The notes under the pieces are model-generated. The model did no database searches, had not been told where the DNA came from, and saw nothing but the letters and a program-made list of their open reading frames with translations. A DNA stretch of 12,147 nucleotides. Source: Spirochaetales bacterium (GTDB lineage Bacteria > Spirochaetota > Spirochaetia > SZUA-6 > DRHE01). Positions within the stretch are counted from its first letter, which is position 1; each line of letters opens with the position of its first letter. Where the stretch lies: the NCBI GenBank assembly GCA_011049745.1, contig DRHE01000136.1:1-12147 (forward strand), in the 5' to 3' direction. A program made the translations under genes and the position numbers. Below are positions 8,009 through 12,147 of this stretch, one piece after another.

Positions 8009-8080
8009 TTAATATTTTGCGTGTTCAGCGCAAAAAATAATCAAGTCCAGCGCCCGAATATATTGTGTTGTACTTTTCAT
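8009..8080 (-). CDS. Possible 23-residue leader peptide before dnaE
   Basis: A 24-codon frame (ATG to TAA) lies wholly within the transcribed leader of dnaE and ends 26 nt before the dnaE GTG. It encodes MKSTTQYIRALDLIIFCAEH plus three residues. GAGG sits 8 nt before its ATG (8089-8092), a credible ribosome binding site. A perfect inverted repeat overlaps its last codons, so translation of the frame could change leader folding. No run of one regulatory amino acid is seen, so classic amino-acid attenuation is not indicated. The frame is too short for codon statistics and no homolog is recognised; it may simply be chance. Confidence 0.3.
   Translation of the reverse strand: MKSTTQYIRALDLIIFCAEHAKY
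8015..8035. repeat. Perfect 7-bp inverted repeat in dnaE leader
   Basis: TTTTGCG and CGCAAAA flank a 7-base spacer (8022-8028). In RNA this would be a short hairpin about 30 nt before the dnaE start; in DNA it could be an operator-like site. The T-run precedes the stem on the dnaE strand, so it does not look like an intrinsic terminator. Confidence 0.5.
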
Positions 8081-8124
8081 TTTAAGAACCTCGGTTGCAG
8101 ATGTAATCTACGCTGGGCTATTAT

Positions 8125-8153
8125 ACTATAAATTTTGTATCAGCCTCTGTAAA
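8125..8153 (-). promoter_or_regulatory. Sigma-A-type promoter for the dnaE operon
   Basis: Reading on the minus strand, TTTACA (8148-8153) matches the -35 consensus at 5 of 6 positions. After a 17-nt spacer, TATAGT (8125-8130) matches the -10 at 5 of 6. An overlapping perfect TATAAT lies 5 nt further on, so the start point may vary. Expected initiation is near 8118, giving a leader of about 135 nt before dnaE. It is the only good promoter seen ahead of the dnaE-hom-recG-rsmD genes. Confidence 0.65.
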
Positions 8154-8232
8154 GACTGAAGAACCTGTTTGTGTAAGAATCTGTAGCACTCCAGGGGCCT
8201 TTAAGCCTTGCTCTTCATAGCACCAGCCGCTG

Positions 8233-9108
8233 CTACCTGTTTTCCCGGTGAATATTCTCTATAAACCAGCGCAGTAACCGTAAACCAGTGGCTCTTTTAT
8301 AGGCAGCTGAAAAGCTGCTGTCAGTCAGCGGCTCCAGCAATTCGTCAGCGCCTGCGAGCAGGGATTCAACCTCTTTTTCAGAGAGAGGTAATGTTTTTCC
8401 CTCTAAGCGTGATTCCAGTTCGAGGCTCCTGAAGACCGTATTGTTTAATCCGCCGAGCGCGAACCGGACTGTTTCCAGTATACCCTTAGAAAAACGGGCC
8501 AGACCGCAGAAATTTAATAGTGGATGGCTGCAGATATGAGAGCCGGAAACCTTTCTAAAAACTTGATAATCCCATTCCTCGAGAGGGATGCGTATACGAA
8601 ATAGTATTTCCCCCTCTTTTAACACTGTTTCTCCGGCTCCGGGGAAAAAGCGGGAGATGGGCACCCATCTAGAACCGGATAGACTGCGAATCTCAAGCTG
8701 GCCGTCAATTGCATATAATGGAGCGATCGAATCATTATTGGGTATAGCCGCACAGATATTGCCGCCGAGAGTAGCCAGATTACGGACAGCCGGATTGGCG
8801 ATTGATCTTAAGGCAGTTGAAAGGGCTTCCGGAAGTATATGTCTGCCGATGCTCACAATCCGGGAAATAGGCAGACAGGAACCTATTTCCAGATAACGCT
8901 GGCTGCGGCGAATCCTGGATAGTTCCTCAACCTTTCCCAGATAGATCACTATTTTACTTTCTGCGCTGACACTATCCGGTTTTAACCGGGTTGCACGCTC
9001 AGTGCCGCCGGCAAAAAGAAGGGCATCCGGATTCTTAGCGTAAAGCCGGAGCAAGCCATTTACGCTCTTGGGTCGCAATACCCGCAATAGATCACCTGGT
9101 TTTGCCAT
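8233..9108 (-). CDS. FAD-binding medium subunit of a xanthine/CO dehydrogenase-family enzyme
   Basis: This is the flavin subunit (CoxM/CutM/XdhB family) that passes electrons from the iron-sulfur clusters to an external acceptor. The 291-residue protein shows the two FAD pyrophosphate loops: FAGGTE (32-37) and TLGGNICAAIPNNDSIAPL (113-131). The C-terminal part (about 185-285) fits the CO dehydrogenase flavoprotein C-terminal domain, with FALGGLNNT (216-224). Length is typical (about 280-300). The chosen start is ATG at 9106-9108, with AGG just upstream; a GTG at 9135 would add nine residues (PLNHRVGV...) but has a poorly placed ribosome binding site. It overlaps the iron-sulfur subunit gene by 17 nt, suggesting coupled translation and fixed stoichiometry. 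It is the last gene of the cluster. The flavin motifs look intact, in contrast to the pterin-binding motifs of the partner subunits. The substrate of the complex is unknown. Confidence 0.9.
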   Translation of the reverse strand: MAKPGDLLRVLRPKSVNGLLRLYAKNPDALLFAGGTERATRLKPDSVSAESKIVIYLGKVEELSRIRRSQRYLEIGSCLPISRIVSIGRHILPEALSTALRSIANPAVRNLATLGGNICAAIPNNDSIAPLYAIDGQLEIRSLSGSRWVPISRFFPGAGETVLKEGEILFRIRIPLEEWDYQVFRKVSGSHICSHPLLNFCGLARFSKGILETVRFALGGLNNTVFRSLELESRLEGKTLPLSEKEVESLLAGADELLEPLTDSSFSAAYKRATGLRLLRWFIENIHRENR

Positions 9109-9577
9109 AACGCCTACTCTGTGGTTTAGCGGCACCCCCCCTGATCCCTGCGATTATATTATCATAATCACCACAACGGCATACATTTCCACTCAATGCC
9201 TCTCTGATCTCTGCCGCAGTAGGAGAACTGTTTTCCGCCAGCAGGTTCCCGGTAGCCATTATTATTCCTGACGAGCAGAAACCACAGGGGAAAGCGCCCG
9301 TAACCTCAAGGGCCTGCTTCAAATTAGCATATTCTTTGCTCTGAGCATAACCCTCAATAGTCACTATCTCAGCATCAGGCAGTTTGAAAGCCGAAATCAG
9401 ACAGGAGTTCACCAGGTTGCCATTCATCAGGACCAGGCAGGAACCGCATCTTCCCTCTCCGCAGCCTTCTTTGGTGCCGGTGAGTCCCAGATCGATCCTT
9501 AGAATATCAACCAGCCTCCTGCCTGGTGAGCTGTTTATAGTAACCGGTCTCTTATTTACAAGAAAGTTTATCTTCAA
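9092..9577 (-). CDS. Two-[2Fe-2S] small subunit of a xanthine/CO dehydrogenase-family enzyme
   Basis: This is the electron-transfer subunit (CoxS/CutS/XdhC-type small subunit) carrying two [2Fe-2S] clusters. The 161-residue protein has the plant-ferredoxin-type set Cys39, Cys44, Cys47 and Cys59 in GCGEGRCGSC...C, and the second, all-helical domain set Cys98, Cys101, Cys133 and Cys135 in CGFC and CRC. All eight ligands are present. The motif normally read as QCGFCTPG is PCGFCSSG (97-104): the glutamine that contacts the pterin in bovine xanthine oxidase (Gln112) aligns with Pro97, and the usual TP is SS. The closing motif reads CRCGDY rather than the usual CRCTGY. Start is TTG at 9575-9577, 4 nt after the large-subunit stop, with GGAG 10 nt upstream, slightly far. 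The tail overlaps the flavin-subunit gene. Family assignment is secure; the enzyme substrate is not known. Confidence 0.93.
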   Translation of the reverse strand: MKINFLVNKRPVTINSSPGRRLVDILRIDLGLTGTKEGCGEGRCGSCLVLMNGNLVNSCLISAFKLPDAEIVTIEGYAQSKEYANLKQALEVTGAFPCGFCSSGIIMATGNLLAENSSPTAAEIREALSGNVCRCGDYDNIIAGIRGGAAKPQSRRYGKTR

Positions 9578-9581
9578 CTGC

Positions 9582-11672
9582 TCAATGCTCCATATATTTC
9601 TGGATTATTTCCGGTGACAGGGGCATCTGATCAATATAATATCCGGTTGCCTGTGATACCGCTGCTCCATATGCCGGAGCTACCCCTGAAAAGGGCAGAT
9701 CACCAATTCCTCGGGCTTCTCCACTACCGATAAAATCTATCCTGATCGGCGGCAGATTCATGAGCCCGGGTACTGTATATTGTTCATACGGGCACAGGAT
9801 ATGTAAAAGATCAACCGGCTCATGCTCAGCAGAGGCTGCATACCCTAAAGCCCTGATTACCATTCCCTTCACCATCCTGACAGCCAACTTCTCTGTTAAT
9901 AGATCCACAATAGATCCTGAATCAATTGCCAGCCAGATACCCCGGCAGTTCGGCTGCAGAGTAACCGGATCGATCTCCAATTCCAGGACTGTTGCTGCCC
10001 AGGAATATTCCCTGTAAGGCGAACCCTTAAGGTATTCAGCATCCCAGCCTGGCTCTTTCGGCTCTTTGCAGCTCTGCCTGACTTCGATTGGCAACGAACT
10101 GATCAAACGCTTTTTTTTAATGGCCAGACAGCATTTTTCCAGCAATCTGTATATAACTGTTAATGTACGGACTGTGGAAGTAGCTCCGGAGTTGGGAACA
10201 TTCGCAGTATCCACCGAAGCAATAGTAATTTTTTCCGGCTCAATATCCAGAATACGTGCTGCTATCTGCCTGAAAATTCTGCTGCTTTCCAGTTCATTGT
10301 CAACAATAGAAGTCAGTATAGTTAATCTGCGGTCAAGCTCCAGCCGCACCTTTACTGTGCAGCCTTTATCACCATGGTCCTCTCCCTGGTAGCCGATCCC
10401 TTTTGAACAGACAGCCAGGCCGATTCCCCGCAGCGGGTTCCTGGTATTGGCAATACTCTCTCTCCTGTTCTTCAATGCATTATATGCTGCGTGTTTCCTG
10501 CTGAAATCCGAGATAGCCACAACTTTCTCTAAAACCGGAAGACCGCCTGCATATTCCTTGATCTTACCCCTGGTCGGTAAAGTATCTCCCCGCTTCAGCA
10601 GGTTCCTGCGCTTCCACCGAGCGGGATCCTCATGAGCAATCTCTGCCAGTCTGGCTGCCTGCAATTCCACAGCAAAAAAGGATTGAGCTTCGCCGAAGCC
10701 TGGGAAGATGCCTGCCGGAACCCGGTTGCTCTGGATCAGCTGTGCCTTCACTTCCAGACTGGGGCAATTATACTCGCCGCAGGCAGAGAGAGCGGCTTTA
10801 AGAAGCCCATGGGCGGAATTGAGTTGATAAGCCCCGGCATCCAGGGTGATTTCCACCTGCATGCCTAAAGGATTTCCTTCTTGATCCAGGGCTGTCCGGT
10901 GGCTGATCCAGGAGCCCGAACTTTTACAGGTATAGGCAATATCCTCTTCCCGGCTGTAAATCATCTTTACCGGTTTTACAGTAGCATAGCTCAAAAGAGC
11001 AGCGTGACCGCCCAGCGTAAAAGAAGGTTCCAGCTTACCATCCAGCGAACAGCCCAGAGAGGGGGTGATGACTCTCACTCTTCTAGGGTTCAGGGCCAGC
11101 AATCCGGCAATATTGGCCCGCAAAGCAAAAGGGTCCTGGGTCGAGCTGTGTACTATCAGTGATTTGCCGTCCCATAGAGCAACAGCGCCCTGGGTATCGG
11201 CATGGAAGTGTTCCTGCGCGGCGGTCCGGTAATCAGCCTCAACAATCTGGTAAGCATTTTTTATAGACTCATTTATTTTGCCGCGTGAAAAGCTCAAACG
11301 CTTTAAGACCCGGCAGCGCTGATCTTCTATATCTTTCATACCCTCAAGGTAAAAGGGCTCCTCCTCTCTGTACTCCACCTTTATGAGCTTCACGAGCTCA
11401 CGGAGTACAGCCTGGTCCTCTCCAGCTATTAACAGAATAGGCTCGCCGATGAAATTAACCTTTTTGTAAGCCAGACATGGCATCCGCCCGGGGCACTGGA
11501 TATAATTGACCCCTGGTATATCAGCCGCGGTTACCGCTTTATAACCGGGAGGCAGCTCCGGCACTTTAATAGAAAGAATGTGTCCTCTGGCTATCCCTGA
11601 GCGCAAGGTCAGGCCATAGAGGCAATCCTTCGGCAGAATATCCGCTATAAAGTCCTGCTTGGCAACCATCAC
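9582..11672 (-). CDS. Divergent molybdopterin-binding large subunit, xanthine/CO dehydrogenase family
   Basis: This is the large subunit (CoxL/XdhA family) that normally holds the molybdenum-pterin active site. The 696-residue protein is shorter than usual (about 750-800). The N-terminal a/b hammerhead region is clear (DIPGV at 51-55; FIGEPILLIAGEDQAV at 74-89). STQDP (177-181) and REEDI (241-245) are kept. Other motifs differ: GGGFGGK reads GCSLDGK (207-213); FRGFGxPQ reads FPGFGEAQ (323-330); the MGQG region reads VDNELESS (457-464); the glutamine of EGAFVQG aligns with Arg607; the GE(P) motif with the catalytic glutamate aligns with GIGDLP (655-660), or possibly SGEA (650-653). Alignment is by eye. 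The GTG start is 3 nt after the xdhC stop, with an ATG as the next codon and no strong ribosome binding site, suggesting coupling. It could be an active enzyme with a remodelled site or a degenerate one; the substrate cannot be assigned. Confidence 0.85.
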   Translation of the reverse strand: MMVAKQDFIADILPKDCLYGLTLRSGIARGHILSIKVPELPPGYKAVTAADIPGVNYIQCPGRMPCLAYKKVNFIGEPILLIAGEDQAVLRELVKLIKVEYREEEPFYLEGMKDIEDQRCRVLKRLSFSRGKINESIKNAYQIVEADYRTAAQEHFHADTQGAVALWDGKSLIVHSSTQDPFALRANIAGLLALNPRRVRVITPSLGCSLDGKLEPSFTLGGHAALLSYATVKPVKMIYSREEDIAYTCKSSGSWISHRTALDQEGNPLGMQVEITLDAGAYQLNSAHGLLKAALSACGEYNCPSLEVKAQLIQSNRVPAGIFPGFGEAQSFFAVELQAARLAEIAHEDPARWKRRNLLKRGDTLPTRGKIKEYAGGLPVLEKVVAISDFSRKHAAYNALKNRRESIANTRNPLRGIGLAVCSKGIGYQGEDHGDKGCTVKVRLELDRRLTILTSIVDNELESSRIFRQIAARILDIEPEKITIASVDTANVPNSGATSTVRTLTVIYRLLEKCCLAIKKKRLISSLPIEVRQSCKEPKEPGWDAEYLKGSPYREYSWAATVLELEIDPVTLQPNCRGIWLAIDSGSIVDLLTEKLAVRMVKGMVIRALGYAASAEHEPVDLLHILCPYEQYTVPGLMNLPPIRIDFIGSGEARGIGDLPFSGVAPAYGAAVSQATGYYIDQMPLSPEIIQKYMEH

Positions 11673-11675
11673 GCT

Positions 11676-12147
11676 TCAGGAACTGTTTTTCAGGCGTTTT
11701 TCCAGACGAAGATGTGTTCCTGATTTTCCACGGATAATAGTAATCACCTCCGCAGCAATCGAAACAGCAATCTCAGCAGGAGTATCACCGCCCAGATCCA
11801 GGCCAACCGGGGCATAGAGATAATCCGGAACAAATATACCCTCACTTCTCAACCGCTTGAAAAGAGTACCTACTTTTTTATTTGATCCGATCATTCCTAT
11901 ATAAGAAAAGGGCTGCTCCGTGCTCAAGAGTTGTTTAACTACATCATAATCATAACCATGTCCATGGGTAGCAACAAAGCAGAAACCGGCCCGGATTGTT
12001 TTTTCCAGTACCGTCGAGATATTCCGGTAATCACCTATTATAATCTCACGCCGGGGACCCTCCCCAAGCATCTCTTTTACTTCAGGGCGGTTATCAAAAA
12101 CCGTTACCCGGAAACCCAATGACTCCAGGATCGGGGTGAGAGCGCGG
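11676..12147 (-). CDS. xdhC: XdhC/CoxI-family maturation factor, partial (N-terminus beyond window)
   Basis: The visible 156 residues are the C-terminal Rossmann-like domain of the XdhC family, whose studied members bind molybdenum cofactor, help its sulfuration and insert it into xanthine dehydrogenase-type enzymes. Signatures are LGFRVTVFDNRPEV, the GDY of the second strand, FVATHGHGYDYDVV, YIGMIGSNKKV and PVGLDLGGDTPAEIAVSIAAE. The frame is open to the window edge: codons before the internal TTG at 12117-12119 read RALTPILES, which fits the helix preceding this domain, so that TTG is not the true start. The stop lies 3 nt before the large-subunit GTG. Position at the front of the cluster supports a role as the dedicated chaperone of the downstream enzyme. 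Whether the usual N-terminal XdhC/CoxI domain is present cannot be seen. Confidence 0.92.
   Translation of the reverse strand, partial: RALTPILESLGFRVTVFDNRPEVKEMLGEGPRREIIIGDYRNISTVLEKTIRAGFCFVATHGHGYDYDVVKQLLSTEQPFSYIGMIGSNKKVGTLFKRLRSEGIFVPDYLYAPVGLDLGGDTPAEIAVSIAAEVITIIRGKSGTHLRLEKRLKNSS

Larger units (their letters stand above)
7983..8232. other. Intergenic region between the hydroxylase cluster and dnaE
   Basis: This 250-bp stretch holds the dnaE promoter, its leader with a possible short ORF, and an inverted repeat. The part next to the upstream cluster (about 8155-8232) has only weak short stems, such as TAGCA/TGCTA around its stop codon, with no T-run after them. No intrinsic terminator is convincing, so some read-through into dnaE is possible. 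Confidence 0.6.

Noticed and set aside
8015..8035. Inverted repeat as a rho-independent terminator of plus-strand transcription.
   Set aside because: The plus strand has A-rich, not T-rich, sequence after the stem and there is no plus-strand gene to end.
8160..8235. Possible terminator after the flavin-subunit gene (TAGCA/TGCTA and GGC/GCC stems).
   Set aside because: The stems are 3 to 5 bp and none is followed by a T-run on the transcribed strand, so an intrinsic terminator is not supported.
9582..11672. Large subunit as a pseudogene.
   Set aside because: The frame is complete with no internal stop or frameshift, packed between intact partners, and general fold segments are kept; divergence is concentrated at cofactor-contact positions. 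It is kept as a gene, with function uncertain.

Overview
The window looks like chromosomal DNA from a mid-GC anaerobic Firmicute of the clostridial or Peptococcaceae/Syntrophomonas kind. This is inferred from the recG-rsmD order, a DnaE-type polymerase that relies on its PHP domain, heavy use of TTG and GTG starts with strong GGAGG-type ribosome binding sites, and an anaerobe-style molybdenum-hydroxylase operon. The species cannot be fixed from the sequence. Every gene that can be supported lies on the minus strand, so transcription runs from high to low coordinates. No RNA genes, CRISPR arrays, insertion sequences or phage genes were seen.

Region 1 (12147 to 8233) is a tight four-gene cluster of the xanthine dehydrogenase / CO dehydrogenase superfamily. 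It holds an XdhC-family maturation factor (cut by the window end), a molybdopterin-type large subunit, a two-[2Fe-2S] small subunit and an FAD-binding medium subunit. The iron-sulfur cysteines and FAD motifs are intact. In contrast, nearly every residue that normally holds the molybdenum-pterin cofactor looks replaced, in both the large and the small subunit. This is the strongest candidate for an undescribed variant system here.

Region 2 (8232 to 7983) is a 250-bp intergenic stretch. It carries a good sigma-A-type promoter reading toward dnaE, a leader of about 135 nt with a possible 23-codon leader ORF that has its own ribosome binding site, and a perfect 7-bp inverted repeat. No convincing terminator ends the upstream cluster.

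Region 3 (7982 to 91) reads as one packed operon: dnaE, hom, a protein with two YggT-like halves, recG and rsmD. Its genes overlap or lie a few to about 20 bases apart. It joins the replicative polymerase, the threonine/methionine branch enzyme homoserine dehydrogenase, an integral membrane protein, the fork-remodelling helicase RecG and a 16S rRNA methyltransferase. RecG has a striking single-base change: its Walker B motif reads DGQH instead of DEQH, removing the expected catalytic glutamate. The last 90 bases (1 to 90) follow rsmD and show no supported gene.
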